This document shows, piece by piece, positions 7,986 through 18,045 of a DNA stretch of 64,000 bases. Both the position numbers and the translations under genes were made by a program. Numbering within the stretch: position 1 is the stretch's first letter; each line of letters starts with the position of its first letter. This stretch comes from Nitratireductor soli (GTDB lineage: Bacteria; Pseudomonadota; Alphaproteobacteria; Rhizobiales; Rhizobiaceae): contig NZ_LFVY01000009.1 of assembly GCF_001050155.1 (NCBI RefSeq), positions 124,001 through 188,000 on the forward strand, given 5' to 3'. The notes under the pieces were generated by a model, which did no database searches, had not been told where the DNA came from, and was given only the letters and a program-made list of their open reading frames with translations.

Positions 7986-8876
7986 ATGCAAGACATGCCC
8001 TCCCCGCTTCGCCGCTCCGTTCTCTACGTGCCCGCCAGCAACGAAAAAGCCCTGGCGAAATGCGCGTCGCTTGATTGCGATGCCGTGGTCTTCGACCTTG
8101 AGGATGCCGTCGCCCCTGAGCAAAAAGTGGCGGCGCGCGAGCGGCTGCGGGATTTTCTCGCCGGTGACGGGCGGCCCGGCTGCGAGATCGTCGTGCGCAT
8201 CAACGCGCTGGCGGGCGACTGGGGGACCGAAGATCTGCTGGCCGCCCGCGCCGCCAGGCCGGACGGTATCCTGCTGCCGAAGATCGACGGGCCGAAGGAC
8301 ATTCTCGACGCGGATGCGGCGCTCGACGAGATGGATGCGCCGCGCGCGCTCAAGCTTTGGGCGATGATCGAGACGCCGCGCGCCATGCTCAATCTTGGGC
8401 CGATCGTCGAGCTCGGGCAAAACCCCGCCGCGCGGCTTGCCTGCCTGGTGGCCGGCACCAATGATCTCGCCAAGGAAACCGGCATCTCCCTGTCGCCGGA
8501 CCGGCGTCACATGGCGCCGTTCCTGCTGCAGATGGTGATGGCGGGACGGGCGGGCAATCTCGCCGTGCTCGACGGCGTGTCGAACGATTTTCGCGATCTC
8601 GACGCCTTCGGGCAGGCGTGCCTGGAAGCGCGGGCGATGGGGTTCGACGGCAAGACGCTGATTCATCCGGCGCAGATCGGACCGGCCAACGCGGCCTTTG
8701 CGCCGTCGCGTGGCGATGTTGCGGAGGCGCGCGCCGTCGTTGATGCGTTCGCATTGCCGGAGAACCAGGGCCGTGGGGCGATATCGCTCGGCGGCCGGAT
8801 GGTCGAACGCCTCCATCTGGACATGGCGCAAACCCTGCTCGCCCGGGCGCGGGCCATCGAGGAGAGAGAGCAATGA
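7986..8876 (+). CDS. HpcH/HpaI aldolase / CitE-like CoA ester lyase
   Basis: A CitE-superfamily (beta/alpha)8 barrel of about 296 residues. Signatures are [18 protein letters not shown], the metal/substrate segment [34 protein letters not shown] with the catalytic-side Glu, AGTNDLAKE, and [10 protein letters not shown] near the end. Relatives cleave malyl-, citramalyl- or citryl-CoA type esters; the substrate here cannot be read. Three in-frame ATGs (7974, 7986, 7995) are possible and I used the middle one. It is divergent from leuD (short shared promoter region) and overlaps the DUF1737 gene by 4 bases, so those two are coupled. Confidence 0.85.
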   Translation: MQDMPSPLRRSVLYVPASNEKALAKCASLDCDAVVFDLEDAVAPEQKVAARERLRDFLAGDGRPGCEIVVRINALAGDWGTEDLLAARAARPDGILLPKIDGPKDILDADAALDEMDAPRALKLWAMIETPRAMLNLGPIVELGQNPAARLACLVAGTNDLAKETGISLSPDRRHMAPFLLQMVMAGRAGNLAVLDGVSNDFRDLDAFGQACLEARAMGFDGKTLIHPAQIGPANAAFAPSRGDVAEARAVVDAFALPENQGRGAISLGGRMVERLHLDMAQTLLARARAIEEREQ

Positions 8877-9079
8877 GGCTTTATCGGTTTCTTACCGGGC
8901 CGGACGATGCAAGCTTTTGCCACAAGGTGACGGCCGCCCTGAACAAGGGCTGGCTGCTGCACGGCGCGCCGACTTATGCCTATGACGCGGAGGCGAAGGC
9001 GATGCGGTGCGGACAGGCGGTCTACAAGGAGGTCGAGGGCGCCGAATACACGCCGGATATCAAGCTTGGAGACTATTGA
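8873..9079 (+). CDS. DUF1737-domain small protein
   Basis: A 68-residue soluble protein beginning [23 protein letters not shown] and containing the DUF1737 pattern (N-x-G-W-x-L-H-G-A-P-T-Y). Its ATG overlaps the stop codon of the CitE-like gene (ATGA), indicating translational coupling. The function of DUF1737 is unknown; the pairing with a CoA ester lyase is the only hint. Confidence 0.85.
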   Translation: MRLYRFLTGPDDASFCHKVTAALNKGWLLHGAPTYAYDAEAKAMRCGQAVYKEVEGAEYTPDIKLGDY

Positions 9080-9100
9080 ACCCGCCCGCCCTCAGCGCGG

Positions 9101-9173
9101 GATGGGGAAAAGTGTGAAGCGGGTTTCCGTCCGTATACCACTCCAACTTATCATGATCTATCTCATTGTTTTT
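9101..9173 (-). repeat. Dispersed repeat, family C copy 1
   Basis: Bases 9104-9134 (GGGGAAAAGTGTGAAGC, then TTTCCGTCCG) are the reverse complement of the element at 21930-21977. The segment CTATCTCATTGTTTTT (9157-9172) matches 21913-21928 in direct orientation. The unit looks like a mosaic of two common Rhizobiales intergenic repeats directly abutting the family B repeat. No gene is here. Confidence 0.55.
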
Positions 9174-9223
9174 CCGCATTTATGTGGACGTCAGGTGGAA
9201 CCACCTGACTACAAAATGCTCTA
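9174..9223. repeat. Double-palindrome repeat, family B copy 1
   Basis: The structure is CCGCATTTATGTGG (first hairpin) then GTCAGGTGG-AA-CCACCTGAC (second hairpin) then TACAAAATGCTCTAG. Copies lie at 50597-50646 and 51398-51447. The last bases CTA (9221-9223) are the complement of the stop codon of the minus-strand peptidase gene, so the repeat supplies that stop. Confidence 0.85.
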
Positions 9224-9643
9224 GGCGACAGTGTCCTCGATCTGCGCCATGTCGTCGTCGGACAGGCCGAAATGGTGGCCGACCTCGTGGATCAGCACGT
9301 GGGTGACGATGTCGCCCAGCGTCTCCTCGTTCTCCGCCCAATAGTCGAGGATCGCCCGGCGATAGAGCGTGACGCGGTTCGGTCCCTCGCCGGTGGCGGG
9401 GTTCCAGCGCTCGGCGATGCCGCGCCCCTCGAACAGGCCGAGCAGGTCGAACGGCGTCTCCAGCGCGAGGTCGTCCATGATCTCCTCGGTCGGGAACTCG
9501 GCGATCTGGATGATGATCTCGCCGGTCAGCTCGCGGAAATCTCCCGGCAGGTTTGCGTAGGATTCCAGCGCCAGGAGTTCCATCTCCTCGATCGACGGAG
9601 AAAGCTGGTCCTGCCAGGCGCGTGTCTGATAGATGCGTGCCAT
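9221..9643 (-). CDS. Zinicin-like metallopeptidase family protein
   Basis: A 140-residue protein with the zinc-peptidase motif HEVGHHFGLSDDDM near its C-terminus (H-E-x-x-H-x-x-G-x-x-x-x-D), as in the minimal zinicin / DUF1025 family, preceded by TLGDIVTHVLI. The N-terminus MARIYQTRAWQDQLSPSIEEMELLALESYANLP is typical of the alphaproteobacterial members. The cellular substrate is unknown. It stands alone between the repeat block and cpoB; its stop codon lies in the family B repeat. Confidence 0.85.
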   Translation of the reverse strand: MARIYQTRAWQDQLSPSIEEMELLALESYANLPGDFRELTGEIIIQIAEFPTEEIMDDLALETPFDLLGLFEGRGIAERWNPATGEGPNRVTLYRRAILDYWAENEETLGDIVTHVLIHEVGHHFGLSDDDMAQIEDTVA

Positions 9644-9783
9644 TCCATATCCTTTGAGGCGCCATATAGCGGGTTCCTTGCCAGCTTTCGAGGGGGAAGT
9701 CGCGCGGAATGCCCGCGGCCTTTGCCTAAAAATCAAAATTTGGCCGAAGTCTCGCGCCCTGATAAAGAGCAATTGGGGTAACA

Positions 9784-10815
9784 ATGGCCTCAATGTCTTA
9801 TTGCGAAAGCGAGCTTGGAATGTTTTTGCGAACGGTATTGGGCGGCGTTCTGGCGCTGCCACTTTTCTTCGTTGGGCCGGCAGTGGCCCGCGATCTCGGG
9901 TTTTCGCCCGGCAGTAACCTGCTTCGGCCGCAACAGGCGGTGCTGAAACCGGCAGAGCATGACGGCGGATACATAATTCTGGCACAGGCAGGCGATCCCA
10001 GGGTTTCCGGCCTGGAAGAGGAGATGCGGCTGCTCAACGGCCGGGTGGAAGAGTTGAATTTCCAGATCCTGCAGATGCAGGATCAGCTTCGGCGGTTGAT
10101 GGAAGACAATGAATTCCGCTTCCAGGAGCTGGAAAGGAATGGCGGCGGCGCGGCCGGCACCGACACGCCGCAGCAGAGATCGGAAGCACCGAACCCGCCA
10201 GCCGGTTCGCCGTCTGGGGGCAGCCCTGGAACAGGCGTTGACGGCGGTGCCATCGGCAGCGCCACCGGCCCGGCGCCGACCACGGGCGAGCCACCGCGCC
10301 AGCTGGGCAGCGCCCGCTTCGATGCCAATGGCAATATCATCGGTGGGGAGATCGGCGCGCCGGTCGACCTGATCCAGCCCGGTGAGGGAAACTCCGCGCA
10401 GGGGAACGATGTGGCGGCTCTGCCCTCGGCGGACAATCCGGAAGAGCTTTACCGGAATTCCTATGAGTTCATCCTGTCCGGCGACTACAAGACGGCGGAA
10501 GCCGGGTTTCGCGATCATATCGAGCGGTTTCCCGGCGACGGGCGGACGGCGGATGCGCATTTCTGGCTGGGCGAGGCGCTGCTCGGGCAGAACCGCTACC
10601 GCGACGCGGCCGAGATCTTCCTGCGCGCCAGCCGCGACCACCCGACCGCCAAGAAGGCGCCGGACATGCTTCTGAAGCTCGGCATTTCGCTGGCGGCAAT
10701 GAACCAGCGCGACGTGGCCTGCGTGACCTATCGCGAAATCGGCCAGAAATACCCGAACATTTCCGGCGCGCTGCAAGAGCGGGTCAAGCAGGAACAGGCG
10801 CTCGCCGGTTGCTGA
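9784..10815 (+). CDS. cpoB: Tol-Pal system protein CpoB/YbgF
   Basis: CpoB is a periplasmic protein coordinating Tol-Pal outer-membrane constriction with peptidoglycan synthesis at division. The 343 residues comprise a signal peptide, a coiled coil at ~75-120 (GLEEEMRLLNGRVEELNF and on), a Pro/Gly-rich linker (~120-210) and TPR repeats (~220-340: EELYRNSYEFILSGDYKTAEAGF; AHFWLGEALLGQNRYRDAAEIF). The true start may be ATG 9820 (MFLRTVLGGVLALPLF), which begins directly at the signal peptide. Normally pal precedes it; here a minus-strand peptidase does, so tolQRAB-pal lie elsewhere. Confidence 0.9.
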   Translation: MASMSYCESELGMFLRTVLGGVLALPLFFVGPAVARDLGFSPGSNLLRPQQAVLKPAEHDGGYIILAQAGDPRVSGLEEEMRLLNGRVEELNFQILQMQDQLRRLMEDNEFRFQELERNGGGAAGTDTPQQRSEAPNPPAGSPSGGSPGTGVDGGAIGSATGPAPTTGEPPRQLGSARFDANGNIIGGEIGAPVDLIQPGEGNSAQGNDVAALPSADNPEELYRNSYEFILSGDYKTAEAGFRDHIERFPGDGRTADAHFWLGEALLGQNRYRDAAEIFLRASRDHPTAKKAPDMLLKLGISLAAMNQRDVACVTYREIGQKYPNISGALQERVKQEQALAGC

Positions 10816-10823
10816 ACCCGGTG

Positions 10824-12116
10824 ATGCAGCCGGAGCCGAACCAGCTTTTCAGCCGCTTTGCGCTGAGCAAACACAAAAGCGTGATTGCAGCGGTTTCCGG
10901 CGGTGGCGATTCCCTCGCCCTTCTCATTCTTCTCAAACGTTTTCTCGATGACCTCCAGGCCGCGCCGCTGCTGACGGCGGTAACGGTGGATCATGGTCTG
11001 CGCCCCGAGGCAGCGGCCGAGGCGCGCTTCGTTGCCGATCTCTGCCGGTCGCATGGCGTGGCGCATCGTACGATGGTCTGGCGCGGGCAAAAGCCCGTCT
11101 CCGGCATCTCCGCCGCAGCAAGGACGGCGCGGCTGGCGCTGCTGGCCGAAGCGGCGGGCGATCTTGGCGCCGGCATCGTCTTCACCGGGCACACGCGCGA
11201 CGACCAGGCGGAAACCGTCTTCATGCGCGCATCGCGCGGCGTGGGCCGGGGCGTCGCGGGCATCGCGCCGGCGACGCTTTACAACGGCGCAACCTGGTTT
11301 GTGCGGCCGCTCCTGCCCCTGCGGCGCGAGGCGCTGCGCGCCTTCCTGACGGCGGGCGGGGTTTCCTGGCTCGACGACCCGAGCAACGACAACACCGCAT
11401 ACGAGCGGGTGCGGGCACGGCGTGGACTGAGCGATCTTTCGGTCGAGGCTTTGGCGTGTCGGGCGGACGCAGCGGCCGATGAGCGCGTCATGTTGGGCGC
11501 GCGTGCGGCAGCGTTGATCGAGGCGCATCTGCACCGCGTCGCGCCGGGTCTCTACCGGGTTGCCGAAGATCTGTTCGCTGCCGAAGACCGGGTTGCTGCG
11601 CTCTATGCGTTCCGTGTGATCGCCGCCATGGCAGGCGGCGCCGGGCAATTTGCCGGGGTTGCGGCGGCGGACAAGGCGTTCGCGGCGCTGCAGGGGGGTG
11701 TTTGCGCCACGTTGTCGCGGGCTGTATTCGATGTGCGCCGGTCCGGAGTTCATGTCCACCGCGAGCGGCGCAACCTGCCGGTGCGCGACATGGACGGCAG
11801 CCTGGCTCTCTGGGACGGGCGCTATTGGGTCGGCACCGAGGCGGGCACGCGGATTGCCGCCTTCGGCCGCCAGGCGCGCGCGGTTCCGTCGGATGTGGCC
11901 GCTTCCCTGCCGCAGGATCTTGTTTTTGCTGGGCAATCGACCGAACCGGCGGTGTGGCAGGGGAACCGGCTTCTGGGCGCCGCCCGCGATCCGGCAGGAG
12001 CGCCCGGCCTGCGCGTTCCCGCGCCATGGGCACGGCTTCTGCCGTCCTTCGACATTGCGCCGGCCAACGCCCTGATCCGCGCGACGGGCGGCAAAATTGC
12101 TGTCGCCACGCCATGA
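10824..12116 (+). CDS. tilS: tRNA(Ile)-lysidine synthetase
   Basis: TilS attaches lysine to C34 of the CAU-anticodon tRNA-Ile using ATP, so that it reads AUA and is charged with isoleucine. The PP-loop motif is AAVSGGGDSLALL (residues ~23-35), followed by VDHGLRPEA and GHTRDDQAETVFMRASRG, all typical. Length is about 430 residues. Start codons TTG 10809, GTG 10821 and ATG 10824 are in frame; ATG is used. The 5' end overlaps or abuts the 3' end of cpoB, and ftsH follows after a 142-base spacer, the usual alphaproteobacterial order. Confidence 0.93.
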   Translation: MQPEPNQLFSRFALSKHKSVIAAVSGGGDSLALLILLKRFLDDLQAAPLLTAVTVDHGLRPEAAAEARFVADLCRSHGVAHRTMVWRGQKPVSGISAAARTARLALLAEAAGDLGAGIVFTGHTRDDQAETVFMRASRGVGRGVAGIAPATLYNGATWFVRPLLPLRREALRAFLTAGGVSWLDDPSNDNTAYERVRARRGLSDLSVEALACRADAAADERVMLGARAAALIEAHLHRVAPGLYRVAEDLFAAEDRVAALYAFRVIAAMAGGAGQFAGVAAADKAFAALQGGVCATLSRAVFDVRRSGVHVHRERRNLPVRDMDGSLALWDGRYWVGTEAGTRIAAFGRQARAVPSDVAASLPQDLVFAGQSTEPAVWQGNRLLGAARDPAGAPGLRVPAPWARLLPSFDIAPANALIRATGGKIAVATP

Positions 12117-12173
12117 CCCGAACACAATCGGTGCGGAGGCTTAACCTAAAGGTGAGCTGTCGGGGCGGCTTGG

Positions 12174-12202
12174 CTTGGCAAGAATGCACCGGCTCCCTAT
12201 GT
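12174..12202 (+). promoter_or_regulatory. Candidate RpoH (heat-shock) promoter of ftsH
   Basis: CTTGGC (12174-12179), 16-base spacer, CCTATGT (12196-12202) fits the alphaproteobacterial sigma-32 pattern CTTG...CYTATNT and lies about 50 bases before the ftsH start. ftsH belongs to the heat-shock regulon in many bacteria. The match is by eye. Confidence 0.45.
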
Positions 12203-12258
12203 TAAGCTGAACCACTTCAAACGGATGATCGCCATATTGGCGTGTATGCGGGACCTAT

Positions 12259-14199
<1,941 letters not shown>

Positions 14200-14238
14200 C
14201 GGGAGAGCGAGACCGCTTTTTCCATAGCTTGATGAAAG

Positions 14239-14268
14239 AACGCCGTGAACACGGTTCACGGCGTTTTT
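14239..14268 (+). terminator. Terminator after ftsH
   Basis: A 12 bp stem, AACGCCGTGAAC with GTTCACGGCGTT around ACG, is followed by a T-run to 14268. It separates ftsH from glmM. Confidence 0.9.
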
Positions 14269-14330
14269 CTTTGGCCGGCAATAAGGATCGGTTCGCTGGA
14301 TCGTCGCGAATGGTATATTTTGCGGGGTCA

Positions 14331-14345
14331 TTAATGTGTTATTAA
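14331..14345 (+). promoter_or_regulatory. CtrA-type box upstream of glmM
   Basis: TTAA (14331-14334), seven bases, TTAA (14342-14345) matches the CtrA consensus TTAA-N7-TTAA. It lies about 160 bases before the glmM start in a locally AT-rich stretch, so chance is more likely than for the porin sites. Confidence 0.35.
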
Positions 14346-14503
14346 GCACAATTGGCAAGCTGACGTTTATACTGAAACCGTTACACTGCCTCACAGAATT
14401 TGATGCGCTTGGTAGCCGGTCCTGTGGCAAATAGGGATTGAGGGACGCCGCTTTGACACGTAACTCCGACAAAGTGCGCCTAAGGGGCAGGACTAAGGAC
14501 AAA

Positions 14504-15856
14504 ATGGCGAAGAAGTATTTTGGTACGGACGGTATTCGCGGCCGCGCGAACCGTTTTCCGATGACGGCGGAAATCGCCATGAAGGTCGGGATGGCCGCGG
14601 GCCTCTCTTTCCAGAACGGCAACCACCGCCACCGTGTCGTGCTCGGCAAGGATACGCGGCTTTCCGGTTACATGATTGAAAACGCCATGGTTTCGGGGTT
14701 TTGCGCGGCGGGCATGGACGTGTTCCTGCTCGGGCCGATCCCGACACCGGCAGTTGCCATGCTCGTGCGCTCGCTGCGCGCCGATATCGGCGTGATGATC
14801 TCGGCCTCGCACAATCCCTACCACGACAACGGCATCAAGCTGTTCGGCCCGGACGGTTACAAGCTGTCCGACAAGATCGAGGGCCGCATCGAAGCGATGC
14901 TCGACAAGGAAGTCGAGCTCGCACTCGCCGATAATGGTGGGCTTGGCCGCGCCAAGCGCGTCGATGGCGTGCATGACCGCTATATCGAGTTCGCCAAGCG
15001 CACCCTGCCGCGCTCCATGTCGCTGTCGGGCCTGCGCATTGTCGTCGATTGCGCCAATGGCGCGGCCTACAAGGTGGCGCCGGCGGCTCTGTGGGAGCTC
15101 GGCGCCGAGGTGGTGACGATCCATGACGAGCCGAATGGCGTCAACATCAACGAGGAATGCGGCTCGACGCACCCGTGGAGCCTGGCCAAGAAAGTACACG
15201 AGGTGCGCGCCGATATCGGCATCGCGCTCGATGGCGACGCCGACCGCGTGGTCATCGTCGACGAGAACGGCGCGGTCATCGACGGCGACCAGATCATGGG
15301 CCTGATCGCCCAGTCCTGGCACGAGATGGGCCGGCTCGCCGGCGGCGGGGTCGTGGCGACGGTGATGTCCAATCTCGGTCTCGAGCGCTTCCTGGGCGAT
15401 CTGAAGCTCGACCTGCACCGCGTCCAGGTGGGCGACCGCTATGTGGTGGAGCGCATGCGGTCCAATGGGCTGAATGTCGGCGGCGAACAGTCGGGCCACG
15501 TGGTCCTGTCCGATTTCTCGACCACCGGCGATGGGCTGGTCGCGGCGCTGCAGGTGCTTGCCTGCATCAAGCGCCAGAACAAGCCGGCCAGCGAGGTCTG
15601 CAAGGTGTTCGAGCCGGTGCCGCAACTGTTGAAGAACATCCGCATCAGTGGCGGCAAGCCGCTCGATACGGCCCCGGTGAAGGCGGTCATAGCCGACGCC
15701 GAATCGCGCCTTGGCAACAAGGGCCGCCTGGTGATCCGCCCTTCGGGCACCGAGCCGCTGATCCGCGTGATGGCAGAGGCCGACGATCCGTCGCTGGTCG
15801 AGAGCGTGGTCGACGACATCATCCACGCCATCGCCGAATCGAAGAACGCCGCCTGA
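14504..15856 (+). CDS. glmM: Phosphoglucosamine mutase
   Basis: GlmM interconverts glucosamine-6-phosphate and glucosamine-1-phosphate, feeding UDP-GlcNAc for peptidoglycan and lipid A. The 450-residue protein starts [16 protein letters not shown]. It has the phosphoserine loop [15 protein letters not shown] (Ser near 101), the metal loop DGDADRV (~240), the sugar loop GEQSGH and the phosphate-binding [15 protein letters not shown] 14504 is preceded by AAGGAC. A terminator follows its stop. Confidence 0.98.
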   Translation: MAKKYFGTDGIRGRANRFPMTAEIAMKVGMAAGLSFQNGNHRHRVVLGKDTRLSGYMIENAMVSGFCAAGMDVFLLGPIPTPAVAMLVRSLRADIGVMISASHNPYHDNGIKLFGPDGYKLSDKIEGRIEAMLDKEVELALADNGGLGRAKRVDGVHDRYIEFAKRTLPRSMSLSGLRIVVDCANGAAYKVAPAALWELGAEVVTIHDEPNGVNINEECGSTHPWSLAKKVHEVRADIGIALDGDADRVVIVDENGAVIDGDQIMGLIAQSWHEMGRLAGGGVVATVMSNLGLERFLGDLKLDLHRVQVGDRYVVERMRSNGLNVGGEQSGHVVLSDFSTTGDGLVAALQVLACIKRQNKPASEVCKVFEPVPQLLKNIRISGGKPLDTAPVKAVIADAESRLGNKGRLVIRPSGTEPLIRVMAEADDPSLVESVVDDIIHAIAESKNAA

Positions 15857-15881
15857 CCGACAGGCTGGATGCATGAGGAAG

Positions 15882-15908
15882 GCCGGTGCCATGCGCGCCG
15901 GCTTTTTT
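15882..15908 (+). terminator. Terminator after glmM
   Basis: The stem GCCGGTGC (15882-15889) with GCGCCGGC (15895-15902), loop CATGC, is followed by six T residues (15903-15908). Confidence 0.85.
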
Positions 15909-15988
15909 GCATTTCCCGGCCCGTATCGACCTCCGGCACACGCCGGTTCCCGTAAAACGTGCATATCGAACGTGGTTAAGGCTTAAGG

Positions 15989-16003
15989 TTAAGCGGTACT
16001 TAA
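15989..16003 (+). promoter_or_regulatory. CtrA box upstream of porin 1
   Basis: TTAA-GCGGTAC-TTAA (15989-16003) is an exact TTAA-N7-TTAA, with a third TTAA at 15983 in the same cluster. It lies 80 bases before the porin start, the expected place for a CtrA-controlled promoter. Confidence 0.6.
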
Positions 16004-16083
16004 CCTTTTCATTCGAATATCCCGTCAACTTGCAATCAGCCAGTGTGCCCAGGGGGGCGCGGCGACGTCAAGGATGGGAAGCC

Positions 16084-16929
16084 ATGTCTAAGTTTACAAA
16101 GGTGTTCGGGGCGGCCTTTCTGCTCATCGTCCCGACGGTCGGCTTTGCCGCCGATCTTTATGAGCCGCCGATCATCGAGGCGCCGCCACCGCAGATCATT
16201 GAGCCCGCGCCCTCGTTCGGCGGCTGGTATATCCGCGGCGATCTCGACTACCATTGGTCGAAGCTGCGCGGCACCGAATACATCACCTACGGCGCCGGTG
16301 GCGGCACCGACGATTTCGACACGACGAAGCTGAAGGGCGCCATGTCGCTCGGCGCCGGCGTCGGCTACCAGATCAACAGGCATCTGCGCACCGATCTGAC
16401 CGCCGACTATTGGTTCAAGTCGGATTTCGAGGGCACCACGTCCGGCACCTGCGGCGGCGGCGTCCCTTGCGTGTCGACCGACAGCACGGCCTACAGCGCG
16501 CTGCTGCTGATGGCCAACGCCTATGTCGATCTGGGCACCTATTACGGCGTGACTCCCTATGTCGGCGCCGGCATCGGTGGCGCCTATGTGAAATGGGATG
16601 ATCTGACGAATTCGATCAGCGGCGGCAGCACGATTGTCCACAAGGGGTCGAGCAACTGGCGCTTCGCCTATTCGCTGATGGCCGGCGCCTCCTACTGCCT
16701 GACGCAGAACCTGAACCTGGATCTCGGCTACCGTTATACGCGTGTCGCCGGTGGGCGGATGTTCGAATATGCCTCCGGCGTCGCTCCCGGCTTCGACAAG
16801 GGCATCAACGTGCATGAGGCGCGCGCCGGCCTGCGTTACCAGTTCGGCCCGGGCAATCCCAATTGCATCTCCGAACCGCAGGTTGTGAGCTACGAGCCGC
16901 CTCCGTTCGAGCCGCCGGTCTACAAGTAA
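16084..16929 (+). CDS. Outer-membrane beta-barrel protein, Omp25/Omp31 type
   Basis: The 281-residue protein has a signal peptide (MSKFTKVFGAAFLLIVPTVG, cleavage after FAA) and a short Pro/Glu-rich linker. An eight-stranded-type barrel follows, with alternating aromatic strands (GGWYIRGDLDYHW, FKSDFEGT, AYSALLLMANAYVDLGTYYG, TPYVGAGIGGAYVKWDDL, WRFAYSLMAGASYCL, LDLGYRYTRVAGG, EARAGLRYQFG). It matches the porin family of rhizobial and Brucella surface proteins. The C-terminus extends past the last strand with a Pro-rich tail. ATG 16084 begins directly at the signal peptide. It is a paralogue of the next gene. Confidence 0.88.
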   Translation: MSKFTKVFGAAFLLIVPTVGFAADLYEPPIIEAPPPQIIEPAPSFGGWYIRGDLDYHWSKLRGTEYITYGAGGGTDDFDTTKLKGAMSLGAGVGYQINRHLRTDLTADYWFKSDFEGTTSGTCGGGVPCVSTDSTAYSALLLMANAYVDLGTYYGVTPYVGAGIGGAYVKWDDLTNSISGGSTIVHKGSSNWRFAYSLMAGASYCLTQNLNLDLGYRYTRVAGGRMFEYASGVAPGFDKGINVHEARAGLRYQFGPGNPNCISEPQVVSYEPPPFEPPVYK

Positions 16930-16951
16930 CCCTGTCCCATCGGACCTGGAA

Positions 16952-16980
16952 CCGCCCGGCCTTGTGCCGGGCGGTTTTTT
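16952..16980 (+). terminator. Terminator after porin 1
   Basis: The perfect 9 bp stem CCGCCCGGC with GCCGGGCGG, loop CTTGT, is followed by a T-run from 16975. Confidence 0.92.
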
Positions 16981-17052
16981 GTTTTGCGGTTCGTCGGGCC
17001 GTGCAGCCGCTTGAAACCCATGGTCAACAAACACGCTAACCCAACGTTAGCC

Positions 17053-17067
17053 TTAACCGTCGCTTAA
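17053..17067 (+). promoter_or_regulatory. CtrA box upstream of porin 2
   Basis: TTAA-CCGTCGC-TTAA (17053-17067) is an exact TTAA-N7-TTAA, 75 bases before the start codon. The position mirrors the box of the first porin; a further GTTAAC follows at 17076. Confidence 0.6.
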
Positions 17068-17141
17068 CTGCGATGGTTAACAATGCTTCCGAACAGCGGC
17101 GGGGGCACCCTTAATCCGTCGCATCTCGCGGAGTCCGGATT

Positions 17142-17984
17142 ATGTGCTTAATTACCCGTCTGCTCATCTCGTCAGTGGCGCTGACACTGGTACCGCTCGG
17201 CCTCGCCCGCGCGGCCGACTACGATCCGCCGATCGTCATCGAGGAGGCGCCCGATGTGGTTCCCATCGAAATCGGTTCCGGATGGTATCTGCGCGGCGAC
17301 ATCGGCTATTCGCTGAAGACCGAGCCCAAGGACCCGTTCACCTATCGAACCTTCGATGGCGTGAGCTACGGCGCGAACAGCTTTGACACGGGCTCCCTGT
17401 CGAAGGATTTCAGCTTCGGCGTCGGCTTCGGTTATTCCTTCACGGACTGGCTGCGCGCCGACGTGACCCTCGACCGGTTCAGCGCCAGCTTCTCCGGCAC
17501 GACCTCCAGCGGCAGTCCCTGCACGGCGGGCAGCCCACTCGGCACCACCTGCCGCTCCGACGATTCTTCGGAGTTGACGGCTTATTCCGTTCTGCTGAAC
17601 GGCTATGTCGATCTCGGCACCTATGTCGGTTTCACGCCCTATGTCGGCGCCGGCGTCGGCTACACCTATGTCAATTGGGACGACCTCAGCAACAGCGCCT
17701 ACTGCGTCGGCGGGGCCTGCCCCAGCCCGTCGCTCGCCGGCACATCGACCCATGCGGGCGAATCGGACTGGCGCTTCACCTATGCGCTGATGGCCGGCGT
17801 GTCCTACGACTTCTCCAACAACATGAAGGTCGATCTCGGCTACCGCTACCGCAATGTCGATGGCGGCGACATGTTCGCCTTCGACGCAGCGACGGCCGCT
17901 GCCGGCGCCACCGGTGTCCAGGGCAGCGATGCCGGCTTTTCCAGCCACGAAGTGCGTGTCGGCCTGCGCTACGAATTGTGGTAG
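17142..17984 (+). CDS. Outer-membrane beta-barrel protein, Omp25/Omp31 type (paralogue)
   Basis: The 280-residue protein has a signal peptide (MCLITRLLISSVALTLVPLG, cleavage near ARA). Its barrel layout matches the preceding porin: GSGWYLRGDIGYSL, FGVGFGYSFTDWLRADVTLD, AYSVLLNGYVDLGTYVGFTPYVGAGVGYTYVNWDDL, WRFTYALMAGVSYDF, VDLGYRYRNVDGGDMF and a closing strand VRVGLRYELW that ends in a C-terminal aromatic residue, as expected for BAM recognition. It differs most in the surface loops. The tandem arrangement implies local duplication; each copy keeps its own promoter and terminator. Confidence 0.88.
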   Translation: MCLITRLLISSVALTLVPLGLARAADYDPPIVIEEAPDVVPIEIGSGWYLRGDIGYSLKTEPKDPFTYRTFDGVSYGANSFDTGSLSKDFSFGVGFGYSFTDWLRADVTLDRFSASFSGTTSSGSPCTAGSPLGTTCRSDDSSELTAYSVLLNGYVDLGTYVGFTPYVGAGVGYTYVNWDDLSNSAYCVGGACPSPSLAGTSTHAGESDWRFTYALMAGVSYDFSNNMKVDLGYRYRNVDGGDMFAFDAATAAAGATGVQGSDAGFSSHEVRVGLRYELW

Positions 17985-18015
17985 GCGATCACCGCCGGAG
18001 TTGCTTCAGTCATCA

Positions 18016-18039
18016 AACCCCGCCTTCGTCGGCGGGGTT
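18016..18039. terminator. Bidirectional terminator between porin 2 and the LysE gene
   Basis: The 9 bp perfect stem AACCCCGCC with GGCGGGGTT, loop TTCGTC, lies between convergent genes. Confidence 0.75.
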
Positions 18040-18045
18040 CTCGTT

